The notes: a model not told the origin generated them from the sequence alone. A stretch of DNA of 25,972 bases from Candidatus Methylomirabilota bacterium (GCA_023249165.1 JAHFDE010000006.1:1-25972); one strand, 5' to 3'. Numbered from the stretch's first letter, positions 14,664-22,675 are shown. A program made the numbers and translations.

Positions 14664-15332
14664 TCACCGGGAAGGCCACTGCTCCTTGATCCACTTGCTG
14701 TACTCCTCGGGGGAGTGCACGGTCAGGTGGCCGAGCATCCCGGAGTGCCCGAACCCGCACAGCTCGGCACAGGGGATCTCGTACTTGCCGGTCTTGGTCG
14801 CTTGGAACCAGGCCTGGATCACGCGTCCGGGAACGGCGTCCTGTTTCAGCCGAAGCTGCGGAAGGAAAAAGCTGTGAATGACATCCTTCGAGGCGAGGAA
14901 GACATGCACCGCCCGATTGACCGGGACGTGCAGCTCGTTGTCGATTTGCAGATCGTCCGCCGTGTCGAACTTCCCATCCGGCCCGGGATAGACGATCTCC
15001 CAGTTGAACTGCTTGGCGGTCACGCGGACCTGCAGATCCGTCGGCGGGACCTCTTGCTTGATCCTCCCCCAGAGGGGCTGGCTCATAAAGGCGAGCACGA
15101 TAAAGATCAGGGCGGTGACAATGGTCCAGGTGATCTCAATGATGGTATTGCCGTGCAGGTACTTCGCGCGGCGGCCCTCGCGGTGCCGGTACATGATGAC
15201 AAAGGCGATCATGGCGCCCGCCACGAGGAGGAAGGCCACGCCGGTAATATAATAGATGATGTAAAAAAGGGAGTCGATCTCGCCGCCGTAGGTGGAGACA
15301 TTCTCCGGCAACCAGCTTAACATATCCCACAT
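14664..15332 (-). CDS. coxB: Cytochrome c oxidase subunit II (CuA)
   Basis: 222 residues. Two membrane helices (about 25-47 and 67-85) precede the periplasmic cupredoxin domain. CuA ligands are His153, Cys188, Glu190 (carbonyl), Cys192, His196 and Met199. The protein ends soon after CuA with no CxxCH, so it is aa3 rather than caa3. A PGPDGKFDTADDLQID insertion sits between the aromatic patch KQFNWE and the CuA domain proper. GGAG lies 8 nt before the ATG. It is the first gene after the promoter at 15437-15466. It takes electrons from the bc-side cytochrome or cupredoxin. Confidence 0.96.
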   Translation of the reverse strand: MWDMLSWLPENVSTYGGEIDSLFYIIYYITGVAFLLVAGAMIAFVIMYRHREGRRAKYLHGNTIIEITWTIVTALIFIVLAFMSQPLWGRIKQEVPPTDLQVRVTAKQFNWEIVYPGPDGKFDTADDLQIDNELHVPVNRAVHVFLASKDVIHSFFLPQLRLKQDAVPGRVIQAWFQATKTGKYEIPCAELCGFGHSGMLGHLTVHSPEEYSKWIKEQWPSR

Positions 15333-15436
15333 GAGGCTTTCTCCGTCGTGCGCGCGATCCTCTGTCTGGGTCCTGAGAAGGGCGTGATCAGACGAGCCAT
15401 CTGTGCAGACCTCAACGCTCCGAAAGACCGGGCGGA

Positions 15437-15466
15437 ATCATACTGGTGAATGACGGGAATTGTCAA
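15437..15466 (-). promoter_or_regulatory. Promoter for the coxBA operon
   Basis: TTGACA (15466-15461) and TATGAT (15442-15437) with an 18-bp spacer on the minus strand. Transcription would start near 15430, leaving a leader of about 98 nt. This separates the oxidase genes from the bc genes as an independent unit. Confidence 0.7.
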
Positions 15467-15473
15467 GTTTTTC

Positions 15474-15575
15474 TCAGCAGTCAGCAATCGGCTATCAGCT
15501 ATCAGCGATTAGCCGCAGGCGCCATGGATGGCCCGATTTCCTGCTGACGGCTGACGGCGGGCTGCTGGCCCCGAG
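15474..15575. repeat. Intergenic repeat tract upstream of the cox promoter
   Basis: Near-tandem and inverted units of the type CAGTCAGCAATCGGC, TATCAGC-TATCAGC and CTGCTGACGGCTGACGGC. The first is the reverse complement of a word close to AGCTGATTGCTGACCG at 5944-5959. It lies between the CopD-like stop and the cox promoter. Confidence 0.55.
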
Positions 15576-15579
15576 CTCC

Positions 15580-16065
15580 CTAGAGTCCTCGCAACAGGAG
15601 ACCCAAGAGAACCATCGCCACCCCGATGCCCAGGTTCCATCGTGTCACCCGCGTCATCCGGGATTGGATGCCACGCCACTGCTGCTCGCCGAGAATTCCG
15701 CCGCCTCCAGCAATCAGCAGGGGGGCAAGCTGGCGATTCATCGAGATGCGCTGCCAGGTCTGGAGGCCCGCCATCAGTAGAAATCCGAGCATCTTGACCG
15801 CCAGGATCTGCCAAAAGCCCTGCGAGAGGCCGGCCCCTTTCCCCCCACGGATAAAGATGGCCAGGGCGCCCGTGACGAGCAAAAGCTCCATCGCCCGCGC
15901 CACCACGAACTGATAGCGCCTGCCCGCGGCGTACGCGATCTGGATCTCTTCCCGAGCGGGGAGCGTACCGTGGAAGACGGGGGCAAGGACCGTCAGGAGA
16001 AATACCATGCCCCCCACCCACGCGATGGCAGCAAGGACGTGGATCCAGAGGATCAGCAGATTCAG
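15580..16065 (-). CDS. CopD-like four-helix membrane protein, probable CTG start
   Basis: A 161-residue membrane protein. The first ATG (16017) would delete most of helix 1. Extending the frame upstream gives NLLILWIHVLAAIAWVGG, the normal first helix of CopD-like proteins, and the only initiator-like codon before it is CTG at 16065, with GAGGGG 6 nt upstream. A GTG at 16026 would again cut the helix. Four helices are seen, with histidines in WIHVLA and APVFHG. It lies 46 bp after the cupredoxin gene and before the oxidase, which suggests copper or oxidase-related work. The function is not known. Confidence 0.75.
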   Translation of the reverse strand: MNLLILWIHVLAAIAWVGGMVFLLTVLAPVFHGTLPAREEIQIAYAAGRRYQFVVARAMELLLVTGALAIFIRGGKGAGLSQGFWQILAVKMLGFLLMAGLQTWQRISMNRQLAPLLIAGGGGILGEQQWRGIQSRMTRVTRWNLGIGVAMVLLGLLLRGL

Positions 16066-16111
16066 GCCTGCCCCCTCGCGGCGACGGCGGCCCGGGTCGC
16101 AGCCCTGGGTG

Positions 16112-16813
16112 CTACTTCTTCAATTCGAAGGCGACCGTGACCGTCTCGCCGGCCTTGACCGTCACTTGTTGCTTCGTCGGCCCAAGGGTCTCGTGCCAGA
16201 TCTCGAGGCTGTACGTCCCCGGTGGCACATCCTCAATCTTGAAGCCGCCCTTCTGGTCGGTCACAGCCACGTATGGATTCTCCGACACCACAAACCACCC
16301 GGTCATCCACGGATGGGCGTCGCAGGTGACCTTGAAGATCTCGGCCTGCTTGAATTCCACCTCCATCTTCTTCCGAAAGCCGGGCTGGGCCTGGTTGAGA
16401 GCCGGGTTCTTCTTCCCGTGGCTGTGGAAGTTGTGCAGGATGCCGTCACTGTTCAGGACCGCGACCTTGCCGGGGGGCGTGACGAGGACGTGAGGGCGAA
16501 ACGCGCAGCCCTGCTGATCAAGGGTCGCCCCTTTGCCGTCCCCCTTCCCCTTGGCCCCTTCGACCGAGACCACGGCCCATTGGACCCCCTTGCTCGCCTT
16601 GTCCACCACGAGGCTCTCATCGTAGATAGGCGCCTTGCCGCAGACCTGCGCGTCCTTGGTGGGCGGAATCACCTTCGGGGCGGGCGGATCGCCGGCAAAC
16701 TTCACCACGCCGGTAATCGTCCCGCCAGCGGCACCGGTGGCGGGACCGCTGGCCAGAAACCACATCCCGAGACCAAACCCCACGAGCACCGCGATCGTCA
16801 CATTCTTTCGCAT
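16112..16813 (-). CDS. Exported cupredoxin with C-terminal carboxypeptidase-regulatory-like domain
   Basis: 233 residues. A signal peptide covers 1-28. A beta-rich domain contains Cys58 and Cys103, possibly a disulfide, and a type 1 copper site: His127 (in LHNFHSH), Cys164, His167 and Met170 (VTCDAHPWM). Residues about 178-230 form a second beta sandwich (GGFKIEDVPPGTYSLEIWH), like the carboxypeptidase regulatory-like fold. A periplasmic blue copper electron carrier is the likely role, perhaps linking the bc complex to CuA. Similar two-domain proteins are annotated as methylamine-utilisation-like or plastocyanin-like; the electron partner here is inference. Confidence 0.85.
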   Translation of the reverse strand: MRKNVTIAVLVGFGLGMWFLASGPATGAAGGTITGVVKFAGDPPAPKVIPPTKDAQVCGKAPIYDESLVVDKASKGVQWAVVSVEGAKGKGDGKGATLDQQGCAFRPHVLVTPPGKVAVLNSDGILHNFHSHGKKNPALNQAQPGFRKKMEVEFKQAEIFKVTCDAHPWMTGWFVVSENPYVAVTDQKGGFKIEDVPPGTYSLEIWHETLGPTKQQVTVKAGETVTVAFELKK

Positions 16814-16835
16814 CGCATCTCCACTCCTTTTCGGG

Positions 16836-19562
16836 TTACTGCCGTCCGAGGCTTAACAGATACTCCCGCAAGGCCAAAATTTGCCTCTGTTCATCTCCCC
16901 CCAGGATCTCGTCCGGCCCGGAAGTCTCATCGAGGAAGAAGCTCGGCATCTGGGTCCCGGGTTGCACCTTTTGCGGGTCCTTGAGCCAGGTGACGACCCA
17001 TTCCGCCCGGAGACGTCGGCGCGCCAGCGAAAAATCTGGCGCCCACCCCTCCGGAGGCCCCTCCGGCTTCTTGTCCCCCTCCACGTGACAGCTCCCGCAG
17101 GAGAAGTACTCCTTCGACGCGAGCCGCCTCCCTGCTTCCACCATCTCTCGCCTGAGCTCATCCACCGGGGGGACGAACTCGAAGGGGACCTTGAGTCCCG
17201 CCCGGGCGACGAAGTAGCTCGCGAGCCCCGCCACCTCCCTGTCGCTGAGACCGAACGTCGGCATCCGAATCTGCAACCAGGGCCGGATGGGCGTCGGCCG
17301 GTGGAGAAACTCGAAGAGCCACCTGGCCTGGACCTTTTCCCCCTCGCTCAAGGTTCCCTCGATTAAGACGAGGGGAGGCGGCGCTTCATTCAATCGCCCG
17401 TCGTACCGGACACGGATATCTCCCCCTTTTCCCTCGATGACGTGGCACCCCACGCAGTTGTAGCTCCGCACCGAGCGTAGCCCCCTGGCCAGGGCGGTCC
17501 GCTCCGCGGTCGTCTCTTCACGATACCGCCTGGGAACCTCGGTCGCGGCAAAACTCTTCACGAGGACGCGGAGCGTCTTGACTTCGTCATCGGAGAAACC
17601 GAAGTTGGGCATGCGGAGCTGCTCCCGATCGGTGGTGTAGATCTGGGGATTCTTGAGCTTCCAAAAGGTCCAGTCCTCCCAGGTATGGTGGACCTGGACG
17701 GCGTCGCCAAAGGAGAGCTGGAGCAGCCGCTTGTGCCCGAAATCGCTGAGATCGGGTGCGATCCGCTGGGCGGTCTCAAAGCCCCGAATCTCGTGACACC
17801 CGAAGCAGCCCCTGAGCCCGATCAGCCCACGGCCCTCCTCGATCCGTTCCTTCCTCTTGAGCTCTTCCACGAGGGTCTCCGGCCTCGCCTGGCGCTCTCC
17901 CCGCATCATGAGAAAGGCCGTCAGCGCGCTCGCCTCTTCATCGGTCAGGCGCAGGTTCGGCATGGGGGTCTGCGGGCGGATGGCCTTGGGGTTTTTCAGC
18001 CAACGGAAGAGCCACTGGGGATCCTTGATCTTCGTGGACACGTTGCTGAGATCCGGGGCGTGGTCCCGGCCGACCATCTTGAACAGGCTCCGGGGCTCTT
18101 TCTCCTCATAGACCACCCGCATCGCATGACAACCGAGGCAGCCGACCCGCTCAAAGATCTGTTTCCCTCTCTCTGGCGAGGCGCCAGGGGTATAGTGGCC
18201 CGCCACAGGCGGATCCGGCTCTGACCTTGCCAGGAGATACGCGGCGATGGCAGTGGCCTGCTCTTTGGACAGGCCGAAGTTGGGCATCCGGGTATGGGGG
18301 AGATAGGACTGGGGATTCTGGATCCACTGGATGAGCCATCCGGGTTCAACCTTGTTGGCAATCCGGGTGAGCTCCGGGCCCACCTTGGCTGCCTCCTTGT
18401 ACCCCTCGACCGGATGACACCCATAACAGCCCAGGATCTCGAACATGCCGAGTCCCTTGGTCAAGGTGGGGGCCAGGTCCATCCATTCCACCTTGGCCCC
18501 CTGGCCCTCGCCTGTCTTGATCGCGGCGGCGAACTCGGTCCGGTCCAGGTGGCATTTCCGGCACGAGGACTGGACCATCTCACCCCGCAGGAGTGGGAAA
18601 TCCCAGAGGATGTTGGGACTGCCACCGTACTCCCTGCCGAGGCCATGGGGGGTATCAGGGATCCGACCCTCAACCCTCCATTCGAAATCGAGGGCCGTCC
18701 CCTGCCCCTCATGGCAGATCGTACAGCCGAACCGACTTACCGGGTGTTTCCCCAGGATGGCCTCGCGATTCGGGTGGGTCCGAAAGGGTGGCGGGGCGTT
18801 CTCGAATGCCGGCCGGTCGATCCCGAGATGACAGGTCTCGCACCGGTCCACCCGGAGGACGAAGACGTCAAATTCATTCTTATCCAGCCCGTCCAGCACC
18901 ACCTGTTTCACTTCCAGCGGGCGGGACCGGATGGCCTCCAGGCGCTGTTCCAGGCGGAGGACCTCCGCGGTGACTCCCTTGATCTTCTCCCGCACCTCTT
19001 GCACGGCCCGGTCGAACTTCATCACCCGTTCCTTGGCCGCCTCGAGCTGCTGCTTCGCGTCCTCCGCCTCAGGCTCGAGCTTGCGCTCCAACTCTTTCAG
19101 CCGATTCACCTCGGCGAGTTGGGCGGTCGCATCCTTCCCCTCGTGTTTCGCCTTGTCACGCCAGTAGTAGGCCTCGTCCAGCTCGCTCCGGGTAAAGCGC
19201 AGCTCCTGATTGATGGCGTCATACGCCGCCTTCCGTTTCTCGACCTCCCTGACGGCGGCCTGATAGTCCGGTCCCCGTCGGGTCTCCTCGGCCCATCTGA
19301 GCTCCTCGCGGAGCTTCTCAAGCCTCGTCTGTACCTCGGGCTGATTCAGTCGCGCGCGGGCCTCCTCCAGCTCCTGCTCCACCATCTGGTATTCCAGTTG
19401 CTTGAACGCGGTCTGGTATCGGATCCAGGGCCGCCGTGAGACCGACTCGTCCCACAGGGCCCAGACGGTCGTCCCGACCAAGATCATGCTGGAGATGAAG
19501 AAGATGCCCCGGAGCGAGCGTTTTTCGTCGGGCACAAACTGCCGCCGCGGCATCGGGTGCAT
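16836..19562 (-). CDS. Octahaem cytochrome c with N-terminal membrane anchor and coiled coil
   Basis: 908 residues. A membrane helix (about 18-36) is followed by a long charged coiled coil (48-215). Eight CxxCH motifs begin at Cys241, 280, 334, 379, 475, 586, 703 and 822. The last five each belong to a monohaem cytochrome c module with a distal Met in M-P-x-(F/L) at about 426, 534, 651, 767 and 872. The first three lack such a partner and may be bis-His. It is encoded between subunit IV and the cupredoxin, in the position of the c-type subunit of a bc complex. It is far larger than cytochrome f or c1 and would carry electrons from the Rieske protein onward. GAGGAG lies close to the first ATG; the ATG three codons on is an alternative start. 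Confidence 0.93.
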   Translation of the reverse strand: MHPMPRRQFVPDEKRSLRGIFFISSMILVGTTVWALWDESVSRRPWIRYQTAFKQLEYQMVEQELEEARARLNQPEVQTRLEKLREELRWAEETRRGPDYQAAVREVEKRKAAYDAINQELRFTRSELDEAYYWRDKAKHEGKDATAQLAEVNRLKELERKLEPEAEDAKQQLEAAKERVMKFDRAVQEVREKIKGVTAEVLRLEQRLEAIRSRPLEVKQVVLDGLDKNEFDVFVLRVDRCETCHLGIDRPAFENAPPPFRTHPNREAILGKHPVSRFGCTICHEGQGTALDFEWRVEGRIPDTPHGLGREYGGSPNILWDFPLLRGEMVQSSCRKCHLDRTEFAAAIKTGEGQGAKVEWMDLAPTLTKGLGMFEILGCYGCHPVEGYKEAAKVGPELTRIANKVEPGWLIQWIQNPQSYLPHTRMPNFGLSKEQATAIAAYLLARSEPDPPVAGHYTPGASPERGKQIFERVGCLGCHAMRVVYEEKEPRSLFKMVGRDHAPDLSNVSTKIKDPQWLFRWLKNPKAIRPQTPMPNLRLTDEEASALTAFLMMRGERQARPETLVEELKRKERIEEGRGLIGLRGCFGCHEIRGFETAQRIAPDLSDFGHKRLLQLSFGDAVQVHHTWEDWTFWKLKNPQIYTTDREQLRMPNFGFSDDEVKTLRVLVKSFAATEVPRRYREETTAERTALARGLRSVRSYNCVGCHVIEGKGGDIRVRYDGRLNEAPPPLVLIEGTLSEGEKVQARWLFEFLHRPTPIRPWLQIRMPTFGLSDREVAGLASYFVARAGLKVPFEFVPPVDELRREMVEAGRRLASKEYFSCGSCHVEGDKKPEGPPEGWAPDFSLARRRLRAEWVVTWLKDPQKVQPGTQMPSFFLDETSGPDEILGGDEQRQILALREYLLSLGRQ

Positions 19563-19597
19563 TGCTCCTCGCGTGAAGTCGCTACGGACCTGCGCGG

Positions 19598-20413
19598 TCA
19601 GACATTAAACCAGGGGGTGACCCAGATATATTTGATATTGAAGGCGATGCGCAAAAACATCTTAATGGGGAGCCCCATCATCGTGAGAAACAGGAACGCG
19701 ACGATCCCGTATCGCAGGGGGCCCAGTTCCTGCAGGATCGGACTCGTCTTGCTCTTCCAGAACCAGAAGGCCACCGGCAGTACGGTCAGGTAGAGGGTGA
19801 CCAGGGTCAGTCCCAAGAGCTCGACATCGAAGATCTTGGGATTTCCCAGAACCTTGAACGGTCCCCAGTACGGCAGATCGACATTCGTCAAGGCGACGAC
19901 CTTGTGCGGGTCCCACACCTCCCAGGGCCAGAAGAGGTTCCATCCGGGACCCCGGAGAAAGACCCCGGTGACGATGAGGCTGACCCAGAGGATCAGGAAT
20001 CCGAAGAGAAACATGGTCACCGCAAACTTCCGCTCCTGGAAGGTGTAATAGCCGTTCCCTTTCGGATTGATATCGACGAACGGGATCACCATCAGCCCGA
20101 CGATGATCAGACTGGGAAGGACCACGCCGGCCATCCACGGGTCGAAGTAGACGAGCATCTCCTGGAGACCTAGGAAGTACCAGGGGGCCTTCGACGGGTT
20201 CGGCGTGTTGGTCGGATTGGCCGGCTCCTCCATGGGGGCGTTGATGCCGATCGACCAGACCATCAGCAGGGCTGTGATGATGATGGAGCAGACATACTCC
20301 GACCGGACGAGATAGGGCCAGCAATGGATCTTGTCTTCGATCGGCTTGATCTTGGGCTTCGGCGTTACCTTCGCCTTTTCGGCTACCGCCGCCCGGCCTG
20401 GTGCCTCGGCCAT
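19598..20413 (-). CDS. petD: Cytochrome b/b6f-type subunit IV (cytochrome b C-terminal part)
   Basis: 271 residues. A Lys/Pro-rich N-terminal extension of about 25 residues precedes DKIHCWPYLVRSEYVCS. NPSKAPWYFLGLQEML (72-87) is the Qo-site loop, with APWY where most b6f and bc1 complexes have PEWY. About five hydrophobic helices follow, more than the three of plant subunit IV, with an insert GPGWNLFWPWEVWDPH. GGAGG lies 7 nt before the ATG. It works with the cytochrome b6 gene 43 bp upstream to form the quinol oxidation site. Confidence 0.93.
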   Translation of the reverse strand: MAEAPGRAAVAEKAKVTPKPKIKPIEDKIHCWPYLVRSEYVCSIIITALLMVWSIGINAPMEEPANPTNTPNPSKAPWYFLGLQEMLVYFDPWMAGVVLPSLIIVGLMVIPFVDINPKGNGYYTFQERKFAVTMFLFGFLILWVSLIVTGVFLRGPGWNLFWPWEVWDPHKVVALTNVDLPYWGPFKVLGNPKIFDVELLGLTLVTLYLTVLPVAFWFWKSKTSPILQELGPLRYGIVAFLFLTMMGLPIKMFLRIAFNIKYIWVTPWFNV

Positions 20414-20456
20414 CCTTCACCCTCCAGTGGGAAACGGGTGCGATGCCTCGCGTGCC

Positions 20457-21230
20457 CTAGAGCGGACCCGAGATTCCTCCATCCTTCCGAATGCGCCAGA
20501 AGTGCACGATCATCAACAAACTGGCCAGGATGGGCAAAAAGATACAGTGCAACACGTAAAACCGGAGCAAAGTCGGGGGGCCTACGATCGTCCCGCCCAG
20601 GAGAAAGGCGCGGGCATCGTACCGTGGCGTGACGCCGGCGACCTGGGCGAAGGGACCCTCGTGACCCAGCAGCGGCGTCGCCCTGGCCATGTTGGTCCCC
20701 ACCGTGACCGCCCAGATAGAGAGCTGGTCCCACGGGAGCAGATAGCCGGTAAAGGAGAGGAGCAGGGTGAGGGTCAGGAGGATGACCCCGATGACCCAGT
20801 TGAACTCGCGCGGGGACTTGTAGGAGCCGGTCATGAAGACCCGAAACATGTGGAGCCACACGGTGATGACCATGCCGTGGGCTGCCCACCGGTGCATGTT
20901 GCGGACGAGCATCCCGAAGGGCACGTCAAACTGGAGATACTTCATATCGGCATACGCGTACTCCGCCACGGGGCGGTAATAGAACATCAGGACCACCCCG
21001 GTTACCGTCAGGACGAGGAAGAGGAGAAAGGTGATCCCCCCCATGCACCAGGTAAACCGGATGCGGATGGCATGGCGCCGGACCTTGGGCGGATGGAGAT
21101 GCATCCAGACATTCGACATGATCTGGAGCGTCCGGTTCCGCGGGGTGTCGGCGTAATCGTGGCGGAACATCGAGCGCCAGACCTGAGATTCGAGGATCGT
21201 TTTTTTCAGATCCTTCAGCCGCTTGATCAT
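20457..21230 (-). CDS. petB: Cytochrome b6-type subunit (N-terminal cytochrome b)
   Basis: 257 residues. Haem b ligands are His113/His127 and His228/His243. The spacings (14 and 15) are those of b6, and the C-terminus GGISGPL is b6-like. Cys62 in FTWCMGGIT aligns with the cysteine that binds haem ci in b6f and Bacillus b6c complexes. About four helices plus an N-terminal amphipathic stretch are visible. It sits in the cytoplasmic membrane and passes one quinol electron across via haems bL and bH. GAGGG precedes the ATG. Confidence 0.95.
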   Translation of the reverse strand: MIKRLKDLKKTILESQVWRSMFRHDYADTPRNRTLQIMSNVWMHLHPPKVRRHAIRIRFTWCMGGITFLLFLVLTVTGVVLMFYYRPVAEYAYADMKYLQFDVPFGMLVRNMHRWAAHGMVITVWLHMFRVFMTGSYKSPREFNWVIGVILLTLTLLLSFTGYLLPWDQLSIWAVTVGTNMARATPLLGHEGPFAQVAGVTPRYDARAFLLGGTIVGPPTLLRFYVLHCIFLPILASLLMIVHFWRIRKDGGISGPL

Positions 21231-21251
21231 GCCCTCTCCCTCGTGGATCGC

Positions 21252-21812
21252 CTACACCCTGAGGAGGCTCTCCGGGTATTGTTCGTCCGGATCCCCTCCC
21301 GGCCTCATGCTGTACAGGATCGATCTGTCGACCAACAGGTCCCCTTCCGGGCTGAGCGTGAGCTTGACGCGGTCCATGGGGCGCGGGGCTGGCCCTTCGT
21401 AATTGAAGCCGCTCATATAGTAGCCGCTGCCGTGGCAGGGGCACTTGTACTTGCGGTCGGCCGGGATCCAGTTCGGCGTGCACCCGAGGTGAGTGCAGAT
21501 GGCCAGCATCGCGAAGAAGCTCCCGTCCTCGTACCGGACGATCCAGGTGCGGTGAGACTGTTTGAACCGGTCATCCACCGTCCCCGACTGGTAGGTATCC
21601 GGCGGGCCGGCGTTGAACCGGGGGTCCGGCTCGAACAGGACCCGCGGGAACATGAAGCGTAGGAAGGCAACCGAGACGGTGGAGAGAAAGGCCAGCACCC
21701 CGCCCCACGCCGTCAGGGAGAGGAAATCCCGCCGCGACCAAATCGTCGCCTCGCCTTCCTCCTCGGCCTCAGCGCCGAGCTTCCCGATGTCGACTCCGGT
21801 GTCCCTGGCCAC
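21252..21812 (-). CDS. petC: Rieske iron-sulfur protein of the bc complex
   Basis: 186 residues. Tat-type SRRDF at 26-30 and an N-terminal membrane helix (about 34-54) precede the Rieske domain. Cluster ligands are Cys106, His108, Cys124 and His127, with Cys111 and Cys126 placed for the disulfide (CTHLGC and CPCHGSGY). It transfers the high-potential quinol electron to the c-type subunit. The start is GTG at 21812 with AGGA 5 nt upstream. It is first in the bc operon, 21 bp before cytochrome b6. Confidence 0.95.
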   Translation of the reverse strand: MARDTGVDIGKLGAEAEEEGEATIWSRRDFLSLTAWGGVLAFLSTVSVAFLRFMFPRVLFEPDPRFNAGPPDTYQSGTVDDRFKQSHRTWIVRYEDGSFFAMLAICTHLGCTPNWIPADRKYKCPCHGSGYYMSGFNYEGPAPRPMDRVKLTLSPEGDLLVDRSILYSMRPGGDPDEQYPESLLRV

Positions 21813-21928
21813 GGCTTTCCTGAATCCCCTGCTCAGACGAACGCCCCAGCCGCTCCTCCCGGGCGGGGACGCATCTCATCCATGATGTCGTCGAGGGCTG
21901 GATCGACGGGCCACCTTCTCGGTCTCTT

Positions 21929-21957
21929 TTTCTAACGAGAAGCACCGGCAATGTCAA
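21929..21957 (-). promoter_or_regulatory. Promoter for the bc operon, inside the sfsA 3' end
   Basis: TTGACA (21957-21952) and TAGAAA (21934-21929) with a 17-bp spacer on the minus strand. The -35 element is coding sequence of sfsA, and its TAG stop is part of the -10 element. The leader to the Rieske start is about 110 nt. Confidence 0.6.
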
Positions 21958-22675
21958 GAGCAAAAGCGCCCCCGTCACCCCGTGCGGAGAGGCGAACGCG
22001 GAGAGGGTGCGTGATGTGCGCGCCCTCCCGCGTGACCCGACAGGCAAAGGCGAGGACCAGGACGCCCGCCTTGGCGACCTGGACGAGCGTCTTCGCAAAC
22101 TTCGGATCGGTCCTCCAGTTGGCAGAGAATCGGCGGGCGTCGTTCCGCTGCACCACGAAGACGACGGCCGCCTTGCGCCCGCGCCGGTGGGCTCCCAGGA
22201 GGGCGAGCAGATGCCGCCTTCCCCGATCCGTGGGGGCATCGGGGAAGATGGCCGTCCGCCCGATCACCAGGGTCACCGCTTTGGTCTCCACATAGCACGT
22301 GCCGCGGGGCCCGGCCAGGAGGAGGTCGATGCGACCTCCGCCAAGCCTCACCTCGCGCCGTTCGACCCTGTAACCCTTGAACCCCGCAATCCTTCCTCCC
22401 TTCAGGGCTTCCTCCACGAGCCGTGGCGGCAGCCGGGCATCGATGCAGACCCACTGCCTGCCATGCGCCACCCCGACGAGATCATGTGCTGTCTTCCGCG
22501 TGTTTCCCCTCTCTCGCCGGAGGAGGACGCGCCTTCCCGGAACGAGGAGTTCTCCCAGTCGCCCGGAATGGGGAATGTGGGCGAGCACACGCCTCTGACC
22601 GAGAAAGACCTCACCAGAGAAGCGGGTCACCCGGCGGATGAATCGCCCATCACGAACTTCTCCGACGAGGCGCAT
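21932..22675 (-). CDS. sfsA: SfsA family protein (sugar fermentation stimulation protein homolog)
   Basis: 247 residues, the usual family length. It has an N-terminal OB-like part (RFIRRVTRFSGEVFL, AHIPHSGRLGELL) and a PD-(D/E)xK-like fold with RIDLLL...CYVETKAVTL, then FPDAPTDRGRRHL and a C-terminal FACRVTREGAHI. SfsA binds DNA in Escherichia coli, and its fold is that of restriction nucleases; its exact role is uncertain. AAGGG lies upstream of the ATG. It is 48 bp after the CBS gene and its end carries the bc promoter. Confidence 0.92.
   Translation of the reverse strand: MRLVGEVRDGRFIRRVTRFSGEVFLGQRRVLAHIPHSGRLGELLVPGRRVLLRRERGNTRKTAHDLVGVAHGRQWVCIDARLPPRLVEEALKGGRIAGFKGYRVERREVRLGGGRIDLLLAGPRGTCYVETKAVTLVIGRTAIFPDAPTDRGRRHLLALLGAHRRGRKAAVVFVVQRNDARRFSANWRTDPKFAKTLVQVAKAGVLVLAFACRVTREGAHITHPLRVRLSARGDGGAFALDIAGASR

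Noticed and set aside
18294..19439. 381-residue plus-strand open frame, and the 443-residue one at 20331-21662
   Set aside because: Both are antisense to well supported genes (octahaem cytochrome; subunit IV, b6 and Rieske) and carry no motif.
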